64,000 bases of DNA from Anthocerotibacter panamensis C109 (GTDB lineage: Bacteria; Cyanobacteriota; Cyanobacteriia; Gloeobacterales; Anthocerotibacteraceae), in NCBI RefSeq assembly GCF_018389385.1, contig NZ_CP062698.1, positions 4,062,667 through 4,126,666 on the forward strand, read 5' to 3'. The notes under the pieces are model-generated. The model was given only the letters and a program-made list of their open reading frames with translations. It ran no database searches and was not told where the DNA came from. The position numbers were made by a program, and so were the translations under genes. Below are positions 44,917-54,008 of the stretch, piece by piece. Within the stretch, counting starts at the first letter, position 1. Each line of letters begins with the position of its first letter.

Positions 44917-46003
44917 GGTGGACCACGGGATAACCGGCAAACTCCAACCAATCCACCGAGCGCTGACAGCCTTGTGCAAACGAAAGCGGCGGCTCGTAGC
45001 CCAGCATTTTTTCAGCCTTGCGGTGCGGCAATTTGAATCGGCACTGATGCAGTAAAGTCAATTCCTGCGTGGCTATTGGGCCTTGGGTAGTAGGCAAAAC
45101 CCAAGGGGAGGGGAGGGGATGCTCAGGCCACGCATTGAGCGCACCCTTAGCCAATCGTTTGAGCCGCGAGGAGAAAAACGGCATCACGGTCTGAAAGGTA
45201 TCCGAAGTGCGCACCGACTCGAAACGGTCCTTCACACTCAGGCGAAAAACGGGGGCAGGGAGGATGGGGACCGCTACTGGGTCCAAGCCCAGTGCCCGCA
45301 CAATCGGAGCATAGAAATCACCCCAAGTCACCGTCTCCCGGTCTCCTACTAGAAATGCCTGTCCAGCCACGCCTGACGCACTCAGGGCAAGGTGAATGGC
45401 ATGAATCAGATTATCGACATAGATGCTGTTACAAATACCCCCAGGACTATCGACGAAACAGGCCAGTCCGGCGAGCAGATCATCCGCCAAACCAGCAGTC
45501 CACCGTGAACGCGGGCCAAAGACAATTCCAGGCCGGAGCATGACCACCTCTACCCCACCGCGCTGCTGCAATCTCTGAAAAGCCCACTCCGCTTGAACTT
45601 TAGCATTGTTGTAGGCGATGGATTGTCGGTCGCTTAGGGGACTGGTTTCATCACTACCGGGCGCGGGTGCTTGTCCATGGACTGAGGCGGTACTGAGGTA
45701 GACGATCCGGCGCACGCCCGCGTCCGCTGCTGCGCGATAAACAGGTTCTACGGTTGCCAGGATCACCTTGGGATCGCCGACCACGCAATGTACCACGGTT
45801 TCACAGCCCGCAAAGGCCGTTTTGAGGGCAGCTTGATCGACGGCATTGGCGACCCGGCAATCCAGATCAAAGCGTGCAAGGCGAGCGAGGCTGCTGAAGG
45901 AGCGCACGACCGGGCGTACCTGCGCCACCCCAGTCAGGTGAAAGACCTCGACCAGACGACTGCCAACAAAACCATTGGCCCCTAAAACTGCACAGTGCAT
46001 CAT
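44906..46003 (-). CDS. NAD-dependent epimerase/dehydratase
   Basis: A 365-residue extended SDR. 'CAVLGANGFVGSRLVEVFHL' is the NAD-binding loop, 'VYLSTASVHGQAPAPGSDE' holds the catalytic Ser, and 'SIAYNNAKVQAEWAF' the YxxxK pair. The extra C-terminal 80 residues ('KAEKMLGYEPPLSFAQGCQR') are typical of sugar-dehydratase/epimerase members. It sits two bases after the oxidoreductase gene, and the two may form a nucleotide-sugar pathway. Confidence 0.86.
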   Translation of the reverse strand: MMHCAVLGANGFVGSRLVEVFHLTGVAQVRPVVRSFSSLARLARFDLDCRVANAVDQAALKTAFAGCETVVHCVVGDPKVILATVEPVYRAAADAGVRRIVYLSTASVHGQAPAPGSDETSPLSDRQSIAYNNAKVQAEWAFQRLQQRGGVEVVMLRPGIVFGPRSRWTAGLADDLLAGLACFVDSPGGICNSIYVDNLIHAIHLALSASGVAGQAFLVGDRETVTWGDFYAPIVRALGLDPVAVPILPAPVFRLSVKDRFESVRTSDTFQTVMPFFSSRLKRLAKGALNAWPEHPLPSPWVLPTTQGPIATQELTLLHQCRFKLPHRKAEKMLGYEPPLSFAQGCQRSVDWLEFAGYPVVHHGP

Positions 46004-46005
46004 CG

Positions 46006-47085
46006 TCAGGAGGCCGTACTGAGCGCGCGAGCCTGAAGAGCTTCAGCGTCTGAGAACCAGGGCATCGACAGGAGGGTGCGTTCTCGATAACACTGCTCGA
46101 TCAGCTTGAGGCTACGCAGCCCTTCTGCACCCGAGACAAAAATCGGCTCCTCCCCTCTGTACGCACACACCCAATTTTGGATCTGCCGAATAAAGCTCTG
46201 GCTATAGGTAGGAGCCGCAGGGCCGAGAGCCGGGAGCCCACCTTGGACGTGGGGATGTTGGATGTGCCCAGATAGCGCGTAAGTCTGGCCGTGATAGCCG
46301 ATTTCCACTTGGTCCGCCTCCCCGACGCGCCAGCCCAGCCAGCCTTTTTCACACTGGATTACATAGCGATTAGCCAGTCCCCAATCGCGGCTGAGGCGCA
46401 CCTGCCCCGTCACCCCGCCGGGATAAGTTAGATCTAGCCGACAGTTAGCCTCCAGCCCGCCCATCGCATCATCGGCATAGCGCACGCCCTGTGGGTCGCC
46501 AAACCACCAAAGCATCAGATCCAGCACATGCACGCCAATATCCAGGAAAACACCGCCCCCCGCGCTCTTCTTCTGAAAAAACGAGGCCGATTGAGCAGGC
46601 CAGCCAAAGCTCCCGCCTTCTCGGAAGTCAAAGGAACGCACCGGACCGAGCGCTTCGGTCTTGAGTAGGTCGTAGATAGTCTGTGCCGCTGGGAAAAAGC
46701 GGCGAAACAAGCCCACTGCTAGAATTTTTTGGGCTGCTTGGGCTACGTTAATCATCGCTTCACCTTCTTCGACGGTCGCCGCCATGGGTTTTTCGCACAG
46801 AACCCCTACCCCGTGCCGGAGTAATTGGATCGTCTGTTCGGCATGAAAGCGGGCTGGAGAAGCGACAATGGCGAGGTCGGTACCGGGGGGTTGAGCGAGA
46901 TTGAGGAGCTTTTGGGCACCGGGGAAGGCTTTTTGGAGAACTGCGACGCGCTCTGCGTTGGGGTCAAAGAGGGCGGTGACGCTCAACTGCTGCGCCTGCT
47001 CTAGGGTCTTGAGGGCCGGGGCGTAGTAGCGTTCGGAGATCGCCCCACAGCCGAGAAGGGCGATGGTAGGTGGATTGGGGTTCAT
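46006..47085 (-). CDS. Gfo/Idh/MocA family sugar oxidoreductase
   Basis: A 359-residue NAD(P)-dependent oxidoreductase. 'IALLGCGAISERYYAPALKT' opens the Rossmann fold. 'VGVLCEKPMAATVEEGEAMI' has the EKP motif near residue 97, and 'GGGVFLDIGVHVLDLMLWWF' carries the conserved Asp/His pair of the active site near 183. Enzymes of this kind in polysaccharide loci make 3-keto or amino sugar precursors. ATG 47085 is chosen; the longer frame to 47139 would overlap the FkbM gene. Confidence 0.88.
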   Translation of the reverse strand: MNPNPPTIALLGCGAISERYYAPALKTLEQAQQLSVTALFDPNAERVAVLQKAFPGAQKLLNLAQPPGTDLAIVASPARFHAEQTIQLLRHGVGVLCEKPMAATVEEGEAMINVAQAAQKILAVGLFRRFFPAAQTIYDLLKTEALGPVRSFDFREGGSFGWPAQSASFFQKKSAGGGVFLDIGVHVLDLMLWWFGDPQGVRYADDAMGGLEANCRLDLTYPGGVTGQVRLSRDWGLANRYVIQCEKGWLGWRVGEADQVEIGYHGQTYALSGHIQHPHVQGGLPALGPAAPTYSQSFIRQIQNWVCAYRGEEPIFVSGAEGLRSLKLIEQCYRERTLLSMPWFSDAEALQARALSTAS

Positions 47086-47108
47086 GGGGTGGGGATCGGG
47101 AAGAAGGT

Positions 47109-47939
47109 TTAGCCGCGCAGGTAGAGGGTGACCCCGCACTGTTGGGTTTTGCCGCCCACAGGCACGTCATGGGCCTCGACCACGTCGCCGATCAGGGTGA
47201 AGCCCTGCTCCTGAGCCAAATCATGAATCTGTTGGACACCGCCACCGCCTGCGTGCCAGGAGTGCCACTCCAGCAATAGGTAACGGGTCTGGGCTAGCAC
47301 CGGCTGGTAATCGAGCAAGAAGTCGTACTCACTGCCTTCCACATCAATTTTTACTAAGTCATAGGGCGGGGGCAAGGCAGCCATTAGATCAGCAGCACTC
47401 AGGGTTGAGACCGCCTTAACCTCCCCCGCCCCGCCCTCTAATTCGGATACCGATGAGGACATGACGCCGCGCTCGGTGAAGTAGTGGACACCCGGTTTGC
47501 GAGAAATAAGTCCCTGGCGAAAATGCATCTGCGTGTGGAGGCTGTTCACCGCGATCAAGCGCTCCACCGCTGGTCCGACCCGTGAGTCGCCATCGACGAG
47601 GAGGGCTTGGATTTCCGGGCTCAACCCCTGCCGCGCCCTGAGCCACGCCACCAACAGTGAAAAATATCCTGCATGGCAGCCTAGATCCAGCCAGCGTTGG
47701 GGAAGCGGCACACGCTGAAAGACTGGGGTATATTCATCGCCCAAAAAGATTTCGGTAAACGAGTACCAAGCCTCCGGGAAGTAGACCGGACAGGTAAAAC
47801 CCGCCCCTAGGGGCACAGTCACGTCTAGGTCAGCATGGTAGCGATGTTTGAGGTCAAAGATCATCCGGCGGCGGATCTCCGGTTGGTTCAACAGCGCATT
47901 GAGGGGGGATTTGGCGACACGACGCAGGAGGCTGGTCAT
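47109..47939 (-). CDS. FkbM family SAM-dependent methyltransferase
   Basis: A 276-residue methyltransferase, probably O-methylating a sugar of the polymer. The SAM site is 'RWLDLGCHAGYFSLLVAWLR' near residue 83, with 'ALLVDGDSRVGPAVERLI' following. The FkbM hallmark is 'YDLVKIDVEGSEYDFLLDYQ' near residue 192. It lies one base after the ABC ATPase gene. O-methylated sugars are common at the non-reducing end of ABC-exported glycans, which fits this neighbour. Confidence 0.88.
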   Translation of the reverse strand: MTSLLRRVAKSPLNALLNQPEIRRRMIFDLKHRYHADLDVTVPLGAGFTCPVYFPEAWYSFTEIFLGDEYTPVFQRVPLPQRWLDLGCHAGYFSLLVAWLRARQGLSPEIQALLVDGDSRVGPAVERLIAVNSLHTQMHFRQGLISRKPGVHYFTERGVMSSSVSELEGGAGEVKAVSTLSAADLMAALPPPYDLVKIDVEGSEYDFLLDYQPVLAQTRYLLLEWHSWHAGGGGVQQIHDLAQEQGFTLIGDVVEAHDVPVGGKTQQCGVTLYLRG

Positions 47940-47940
47940 C

Positions 47941-49221
47941 TTAGTTCACCACAGCTTGTTGGACATTCCATTCCAGTTTGGGCCTGAGGATGCCCGGAAG
48001 TTTATCGTTATTAGGCCCATGACCTTCAACATCTTCGATGCTGAAATTTAAGCAATAGGGTGTGGTCACGAAAAGGCCCCGGTAGGGGGGCATGTCCGCG
48101 CCGAAGTAGAGCGCGTAGGTCCCGGCATTGAGCATGTAGCCTGGAAATTGGCAGTGGGTGACGTAGTGACCGGGCTCGCGTAGGGCATGGATCCAGCCTT
48201 TGGGGTCATTGGAGCCACAGATTTGGATGCCCTCGTTATTTTGCATCCCAAACCCAATCCGAACCCCACTCGAGAGTGGTTTTAAAATTTCGTACTCCAC
48301 GCCAATCGTGAAATTACGGCGGCAGTCAATCGTCGCGCTGCGCTCCCCCTTGTCATTGAGGATATAGGCTTCGGTGAAGCGCAACTCCGGCGCTTGCGGG
48401 GCTTTTTGGGGATTCCAAACAACATAGGCTTCCGTGCTCTCGTCCTCGCCTAGATAACGATTCACGGCTGTCTCTACATCGGTGTCCAGAAAAATCTGGC
48501 CTTCTTTCATAAAGAGTGCCCGACTGCACAAAGCGCGGATCGCCGCCATGTTGTGACTGACAAAAAGTACCGTCCGTCCCTCGCGGGCTACCTCCCCCAT
48601 CCGCCCCAAGCACTTCTTTTGAAAGCCCATATCGCCCACAGCTAGCACTTCGTCCACGATCAAAATTTCAGGCTCTAGGTGGGCGGCGACGCCGAAAGCC
48701 AATCGCACATACATCCCCGAGGAGTAGCGCTTGACGGGCGTATCCAAAAACCGCTCGACCTCGGCAAAGGCGACAATCTCATCAAATTTTTTGCGGATCT
48801 CCACCCGGCTCATCCCCAAGATCGCGCCATTGAGATAAATATTCTCCCGGCCTGTCAACTCTGGATGAAAGCCCGTGCCCACTTCCAGCAAACTAGCAAC
48901 CCTTCCCTTGAGCGCCATACGGCCTGAGGTCGGTTCGGTGATACGGCTGAGGATCTTGAGGAGCGTGGATTTGCCGGCTCCGTTGCGTCCGATAATCCCC
49001 ACTCGGTCGCCTTGATTGATTTCAAAAGAGACATCCTGGAGTGCCCAAAACTCTTCCTCTGAGGAGCTTAAAATTTCTTGGCTAGGAGCCATTAGCCTAC
49101 GAGCCAAGTCTTTGGCCCCGCGCGTGATCACGTCGCGCAGGGCAGTGTAGCGCTCTTTGGGCTCATGGCTCAACAGATAGCGTTTTTTGAGGTGCTCAAC
49201 ACGAATCACTGCATCAGACAC
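47941..49221 (-). CDS. Polysaccharide ABC exporter ATPase (Wzt-like, with glycan-binding C domain)
   Basis: A 426-residue protein. The ATPase half has Walker A 'GRNGAGKSTLLKIL' near residue 77, signature 'YSSGMYVRLAFG', Walker B 'ILIVDEVLAVGD' and H-loop 'VLFVSHNM'. The N-terminal 'YTALRDVITR' region is typical of KpsT/Wzt/TagH exporters. After about residue 245 a beta-rich domain ('FTEAYILNDKGERSATIDCR') matches the Wzt C-terminal domain that recognises capped polysaccharide. The partner permease Wzm is absent from the window, though all neighbours within the locus are visible. It has GT-rich and copolymerase neighbours. Confidence 0.9.
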   Translation of the reverse strand: MSDAVIRVEHLKKRYLLSHEPKERYTALRDVITRGAKDLARRLMAPSQEILSSSEEEFWALQDVSFEINQGDRVGIIGRNGAGKSTLLKILSRITEPTSGRMALKGRVASLLEVGTGFHPELTGRENIYLNGAILGMSRVEIRKKFDEIVAFAEVERFLDTPVKRYSSGMYVRLAFGVAAHLEPEILIVDEVLAVGDMGFQKKCLGRMGEVAREGRTVLFVSHNMAAIRALCSRALFMKEGQIFLDTDVETAVNRYLGEDESTEAYVVWNPQKAPQAPELRFTEAYILNDKGERSATIDCRRNFTIGVEYEILKPLSSGVRIGFGMQNNEGIQICGSNDPKGWIHALREPGHYVTHCQFPGYMLNAGTYALYFGADMPPYRGLFVTTPYCLNFSIEDVEGHGPNNDKLPGILRPKLEWNVQQAVVN

Positions 49222-49267
49222 GGGGGACTCCTTGATCAGGGACAGAAAAGTTGGGAAAAGGGGTGGT

Positions 49268-51544
49268 TTAGCTCCGCCGGAAAAGGCTACCTAGTAGGCT
49301 GCGCCCGGAATTACGGGAGGCACGGTTCGCCCGACTTGCCAGTACTTTGTCCACATCCTCTCCCGGCAAGGACTCGCCGTAGTAGGAGTAGTAGTGCTGG
49401 TAGAAGTAGCGCCCACTGCCCTCGTCCAGGAAGTTAACCACAAGCCCAGAAGCACTGGCGCGTGCCGCCTGGAGCAGTTCCATGGCCCGAGCAACAAGGG
49501 AGCGCTTGGAGATCCCGACGCCCAGCACCAGAACACTGGCATCGACCCGGCTGACGATGCTTTGCGCATCAGGAATGCCGACGATGGGGGGCGTATCCAG
49601 CAGTACATAATCGTAGGCTTCCCGACATTCGCGGAGGATCTCGTTCATGCGTGCAGAATCCAGCAACGTGATCGGGTCTGGAGGGAGGGGACCAGAGGTC
49701 ATAAGGTCGAGGTTGGGCAGATGGTCCTTGACGACGCTCTCCTGCCAAGGGGAGCCCGTCGCAATAGCCGTACTGAGCCCCTGAGTATTGGGCAGATCCG
49801 TGAGTCGATGGAGGGTAGGCTTGCGCAGGTCACAGTCTAGGACGAGTACCCGGAAGTTTCGCTCTGCGAGAACCCGCGCTAGGTTAAAGACGATGGTGCT
49901 CTTGCCCTCAGCAGGGACAGGCGAAGTAAAGAGGATCATCTTGATGCTGTTGTCTGAGCCCAGATAGCGCAAGTTAAAAGCCAACGAGCGCAAAGATTCC
50001 ATAAAAGCGGAGCGGTTGAAGCGGAGCGTCGAGGCTGCTGTTCCCTCAGGAGTCAGTTCTTCCTGGAGGGAGCGGTTGAGCAGGGGCTGTTCTTTTTCTT
50101 CAGGAATGGCCCCCAACAGGGGGAGGCGGGTTATCTCACGGGCTTCTTCAAGCGTTTTGACGCGGTCATCCAAGCGCTCTAGTAATACCGCCAGCCCGAC
50201 CCCGAGTAACACGGCTGCTATCGCCCCGACAAACCAGTTCCGTGAGGTATTCGAGCTGGGCGATCCCGGAAAGTAAGCAGGATTTAGAATGCGCCAGGGG
50301 GAGGATTCCTGGGCTTCTAGAACTTTGAGTTCCTCTAGTTTTTTGAGTAAAAAGTTTACGCTCTCAGAATCAACGCCCACTTGCCGCTGTAGTTCGGCAT
50401 AGGTCAACTGCAAATTGGGAATTTGCTCAAAAACCCGCGTGAGATCGCCTTGGGCTTTGCGCACCCCCTCCATCTGGACCTGCTGGGTGACGAGGTTGGT
50501 TTGGGCTGTGAGCAACTGGTTGGCTAAGTCCTGCTGAATCCCTTGAAATATCTGATTGCTCGGCCCAGGACCAGCGGCATCCTCAGGCGTGGTTTTGCGG
50601 GTCGCTTTGTTCCCCAAGACTCTGCGGGCGCGGGCTTCTAGCAGACTGAGCAGGCGGTCGCGTTTGGCTTTGAGGTCTGTGACTTTTGGGAATTTATCCT
50701 TGAGACGGGTGCGCTCAAGAGCGTACTCTGTCTGAACTTTGTTGAATTGGGTCGTGAGGTCTAAATAATCCCGGTCCTGACTGAGGACTGTGGTGGCAAG
50801 AGCGGTATCAGGGTCCTGGCCCACCTGCCGCCGGAGGTCTTCATAGCGGCGGCGCGTCTGGTCCAGACTAATTTTTAAGGTCTGCTCCTCTTGGCGCATC
50901 GTCTGGAGCGCCCCTGTGATATTGGTTGCGTAGCTATCTGGGTCCACAATCTTGTTGCGCTCACGAAATTTCTTGAGTGCAATGGCAGACTCCATAAGCT
51001 GCCGTTGAGCGCGGGGTAGCCGTTCCTCCACGAACTTGATCGCGTTGCTGGCCTGAGAGCGCTTGTTCTCTAGGCTGTAGCGTACGTAGGTCTGCCCGAG
51101 GGCATTGAGGATGACGGGAATACGCTGGGGGTTGGTGTCACGGTAGCCGACCACCAGAATATCGGCTTGACCCAGTTTGTTGAAGGTGAGGCTTCCGGTG
51201 ACCGTGCCCGGATCAATCTGATTAAAAGGGGCGGGAAGTTCAGCGATAGCCTGGGCAATGAGTGGGGCACTTTTGAGGATCTCGATCTCCGTCGCCAAGT
51301 TTGTGGTCTGTTCCGCCGCTGGTGCACCCTCAGGGGCAATCGGCAGCGAGGTTTTATTGTCGATCAGGATGGACATTTCGGAGTAGTAAACCGGTACGAT
51401 CGAGGCCGTATAAAGAGCCACGACGACAAAGACCGCAGAAGTGACGCCCAAGGCGGGCAGCCAGCGCTTGCGCAGAGCCCGCCAGACCATAGCCAGGGTG
51501 ACGGCAAGATTAGAACCCGAGGTGGAATATTCGTTACTGAACAT
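49268..51544 (-). CDS. wzc: Polysaccharide copolymerase and tyrosine autokinase (Wzc-like)
   Basis: A 758-residue inner-membrane protein controlling chain length and export. An N-terminal Wzz domain follows a first membrane helix ('LGVTSAVFVVVALYT', about 30-50). A long periplasmic coiled coil covers about 180-420. The second helix is 'WFVGAIAAVLLGVGLAVLL'. The cytoplasmic BY-kinase has Walker A 'SPVPAEGKST', Walker A' 'VLVLDCDLRKP' and Walker B 'YVLLDTPP', with a tyrosine cluster 'RYFYQHYYSYYGE' near the C terminus for autophosphorylation. ATG 51544, with GGAGGAGGT upstream, is chosen over a TTG at 51562. It lies one base after the wza stop. Confidence 0.93.
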   Translation of the reverse strand: MFSNEYSTSGSNLAVTLAMVWRALRKRWLPALGVTSAVFVVVALYTASIVPVYYSEMSILIDNKTSLPIAPEGAPAAEQTTNLATEIEILKSAPLIAQAIAELPAPFNQIDPGTVTGSLTFNKLGQADILVVGYRDTNPQRIPVILNALGQTYVRYSLENKRSQASNAIKFVEERLPRAQRQLMESAIALKKFRERNKIVDPDSYATNITGALQTMRQEEQTLKISLDQTRRRYEDLRRQVGQDPDTALATTVLSQDRDYLDLTTQFNKVQTEYALERTRLKDKFPKVTDLKAKRDRLLSLLEARARRVLGNKATRKTTPEDAAGPGPSNQIFQGIQQDLANQLLTAQTNLVTQQVQMEGVRKAQGDLTRVFEQIPNLQLTYAELQRQVGVDSESVNFLLKKLEELKVLEAQESSPWRILNPAYFPGSPSSNTSRNWFVGAIAAVLLGVGLAVLLERLDDRVKTLEEAREITRLPLLGAIPEEKEQPLLNRSLQEELTPEGTAASTLRFNRSAFMESLRSLAFNLRYLGSDNSIKMILFTSPVPAEGKSTIVFNLARVLAERNFRVLVLDCDLRKPTLHRLTDLPNTQGLSTAIATGSPWQESVVKDHLPNLDLMTSGPLPPDPITLLDSARMNEILRECREAYDYVLLDTPPIVGIPDAQSIVSRVDASVLVLGVGISKRSLVARAMELLQAARASASGLVVNFLDEGSGRYFYQHYYSYYGESLPGEDVDKVLASRANRASRNSGRSLLGSLFRRS

Positions 51545-51545
51545 C

Positions 51546-52628
51546 CTATCGACCTCCTCCAAACAGATTATTTAAAAATAGAAACGGGGATAGATTGCTG
51601 ATCACTTGCTGGACCCCTTTGAGGAGGCTTGCCCCAAAAGAACGGGACACCACAATCAGGTCGCCTTTGTGCAGCGATGGATTCTTGGTCGGGTCGCGGC
51701 CCTGTTCCAGGTTGGCGGGGAGCACAAACCGGGCCACCGAACCGTCTGGGTTGAGCCTGAGCAACTGTACCGCCTGGGGATCTGCGTCATTAGTAAGCCC
51801 GCCTGCTGCTACTAGAGCATCGGTAAACGGAGCGCTAGGGGTGACGCTGACCAAGCCAGGTCGGTTTACCTCCCCCAAAACCTTGATCTCCACGCTGGAG
51901 GGCGCGAGCGTGGAGGATGCCACCACCAAGGGATTGTAGTTGGCTTTATCAGGTTGAGCTCGGGGGACTACCACCAAATCACCGTCTAAGAGGAAACGGT
52001 CTTGGGAGGTGTCTTCGCCTTGGAGCATGGCCCAAAGGTTGACGCTCAGGCGCTCTTTTTGTCCATCTGCTTGTTTGCGGATGAGGGTAATATTCTCGAT
52101 ATCCGCCCCCTCGGTCACCCCGCCTGCGATGCTGAGGGCTTGGCTTACGGTGAGCCGCCCCCCACCATTGCCCCCAGTCACGCCTTTGCCCGTCCCGAGG
52201 TTGGTATTGTTGAGACTGTTGGTCTGATTCAGGCTGTAGGGACCAGGGCGGTTGACTTCGCCTTGTAGGGTGACCGCAATGGGCCGAAGTCCAATCACCC
52301 CCACAGCGATGGTCGTAGGCTCAATGTAGGGGCTCCAGAGTTGCTGTAGTCGGTCAGCCAGTTCGTTTTGCGATAGGCCCGCTACGGGGATCGCGCCCAC
52401 AAGCGGGAGATTCACCGTTCCATCCGGCAAAATAAGGCGACCACTGACCGACAGTTCTGGGATATTGGCGACGGTGACCTCAAGGGTATCCCCAGGGCCA
52501 AGCAGGTAGGGAGAGCTGCTAGAAGTCCGCAAATTGAAGCTGGGGGGATGATCTACCGGGGGCTCGGCTCGGCTCGGGTTCATCGCCAGCAGGAGAATCC
52601 CAAAGACGGCGATACGGACCTTTAACAT
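51546..52628 (-). CDS. wza: Outer-membrane polysaccharide export protein (Wza-like, SLBB)
   Basis: A 360-residue exporter. The signal peptide is about 1-21 ('VRIAVFGILLLAMNPSRA'). No lipobox cysteine follows, so it is not a lipoprotein like E. coli Wza. The polysaccharide export domain begins 'YLLGPGDTLEVTVANIPELS', and SLBB repeats are seen at 'TLQGEVNRPGPYSL' and 'KVLGEVNRPGLVSV'. ATG 52628 with GGAGGCG nine bases upstream is chosen. It is the first gene of the locus, and direct repeats lie in its 5' region. Confidence 0.9.
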   Translation of the reverse strand: MLKVRIAVFGILLLAMNPSRAEPPVDHPPSFNLRTSSSSPYLLGPGDTLEVTVANIPELSVSGRLILPDGTVNLPLVGAIPVAGLSQNELADRLQQLWSPYIEPTTIAVGVIGLRPIAVTLQGEVNRPGPYSLNQTNSLNNTNLGTGKGVTGGNGGGRLTVSQALSIAGGVTEGADIENITLIRKQADGQKERLSVNLWAMLQGEDTSQDRFLLDGDLVVVPRAQPDKANYNPLVVASSTLAPSSVEIKVLGEVNRPGLVSVTPSAPFTDALVAAGGLTNDADPQAVQLLRLNPDGSVARFVLPANLEQGRDPTKNPSLHKGDLIVVSRSFGASLLKGVQQVISNLSPFLFLNNLFGGGR

Positions 52629-52676
52629 GACGTATCGCCTCCTGCTTTGGTAAACCAGAACACGCTTCGAGACCAA

Positions 52677-52744
52677 GGGGTAAATACAGCGTCTAAGAGA
52701 GTGATAGGAGACATAATCACCGCGTACAGCGTGGGGGTAAATAC
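52677..52744. repeat. Direct repeats upstream of wza
   Basis: GGGGTAAATAC occurs at 52677-52687 and 52734-52744. ACAGCGT occurs at 52686-52692 and 52726-52732. They lie 50-116 bases before the wza start (minus strand), within the 555-base gap between wza and trxA, and could be binding sites for a regulator of the locus. Apart from these and the hairpin near trxA, I see no gene in that gap. Confidence 0.4.
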
Positions 52745-53121
52745 GGAGAAGAAGTCCGCATGTACAGAATAACATCCGTATCTTCTCGCAGGGGCAAGAG
52801 CTGACGAAAGATGAAGTTTCATGAAGGTAGCATTAGTAATTACGCGCGCTGATTGCAACTTCTTGAAGCCTTTATTTTGCCATCTCTAAAAACTTTAAAT
52901 TGACTCTTTCAACGAGTGTAAAATATTGACACAAGTTTCCCTCAAACTCTCTCCAGCAAGGCATCACGGACTGCTCTTAAACCAGGGAGGGGGGAGTTTT
53001 TGGGCTATGGGGAGAAGATTTACCGTGTCAAGTATAGCCTGTTTCCTTGATGAGTCAATTGACGCAAGAGGCTGCTCACAGTCTCTTCACATTCGACAGG
53101 AGCATGACGCTGTCTAGGGCC

Positions 53122-53151
53122 GAGCGAAGCCAGGATTCCCTAGCTTCGCTC
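53122..53151. terminator. Hairpin downstream of trxA
   Basis: GAGCGAAGC (53122-53130) and GCTTCGCTC (53143-53151) form a perfect 9-base-pair stem with a 12-base loop, 33 bases after the trxA stop. There is no T run on either strand. CTAGGG (53115-53120) and CCCTAG (53138-53143) could pair alternatively. Confidence 0.4.
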
Positions 53152-53183
53152 CTGGGCTGGATCATTGGGCCACAACCTCGCGA

Positions 53184-53504
53184 CTAAAGATGCCGCTCCA
53201 GAGCACTGCTGAACTTTTCGTAGGGGACTGCGCCAATAATTCGCTCAACCAAAGCCCCATCTTTAAAGACCAACACGGCGGGGATACTCTTAATCTCGAA
53301 TTTCCGGGCGGTGTCGGGGCTCTCATCCACATCGAGCTTGGCTACTCGGGCGCGGCCTTCGTATTCCTGCGCCAGTTGATCGATCAGGGGGCTGATCATC
53401 CGACAAGGTCCGCACCAAGTTGCGGTAAAGTCCACCACTACCGGACCTTCATAGGCTAAAAATTCATCAAAATTGGGGCTTTGAACTTGAGGAACAGTGC
53501 TCAC
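53184..53504 (-). CDS. trxA: Thioredoxin
   Basis: A 106-residue thioredoxin that reduces protein disulfides using electrons from ferredoxin- or NADPH-thioredoxin reductase. The active site is 'ATWCGPCRMISPL' near residue 31, and the cis-proline loop is 'IKSIPAVLVFKDG' near 75. Length and motifs fit the m-type thioredoxins of cyanobacteria. The start is GTG 53504 with GGAG 10 bases upstream. It lies 64 bases downstream of ureE on the same strand and may have its own promoter. Confidence 0.96.
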   Translation of the reverse strand: MSTVPQVQSPNFDEFLAYEGPVVVDFTATWCGPCRMISPLIDQLAQEYEGRARVAKLDVDESPDTARKFEIKSIPAVLVFKDGALVERIIGAVPYEKFSSALERHL

Positions 53505-53568
53505 AAGCGGTCTCCAGGTTAGGTAAGGCCCAGGGCCTACGTTCAGAATAGTCCGATTCTGCCTGGAA

Positions 53569-54006
53569 TTAATCGTGTACTGTGCCCCGGAGGTTGGGAT
53601 GGTAGATGCACGCCTGCCGCTTGTAGGGAATGCCCATGTGCTCTAGCCAATGGGCCAGAGGATCGTCGGCTTGGGCCAAAAGCGTTTTATCGTCCAACAC
53701 TTGTAGCGAGCGGTGCCAGTTGCCGAGATGGTGGGCGACCAGACAGGCTTGGGTCGGGTCGCTGGGGTGGATCACCAGGACGGGCTCCGGCTGGGCCTGC
53801 ACGCGGATGGTCCGCTCGGGGCTGTTGTAGAGCAGCTCGCCATCTTTGAGGATCGTCCCTCGGGGCAAGGCCAAGGCGACATCGGTACCTCGGTCCGTCA
53901 TACGGCGCTGGCGCGGCTTGCAGCGCTCATCCCAGGGGAGGATGAGCACTTCTATGGGGCCTTGGGGTACCGGGTCGAGCGCGAGGCTATCTATGAGTAT
54001 GGTCAT
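53569..54006 (-). CDS. ureE: Urease accessory protein UreE
   Basis: A nickel metallochaperone delivering Ni to the urease active site. The 145-residue protein has the N-terminal UreE domain ('ALALPRGTILKDGELLY') and the conserved metal-binding 'HLGNWHR' near residue 94, followed by the 'LAHWLEHMGIPYKRQACIYH' segment. It lacks the His-rich C-terminal tail of some UreE proteins. It starts at ATG 54006, two bases after ureC, so the two genes are co-transcribed. Confidence 0.92.
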   Translation of the reverse strand: MTILIDSLALDPVPQGPIEVLILPWDERCKPRQRRMTDRGTDVALALPRGTILKDGELLYNSPERTIRVQAQPEPVLVIHPSDPTQACLVAHHLGNWHRSLQVLDDKTLLAQADDPLAHWLEHMGIPYKRQACIYHPNLRGTVHD

Positions 54007-54008
54007 GG

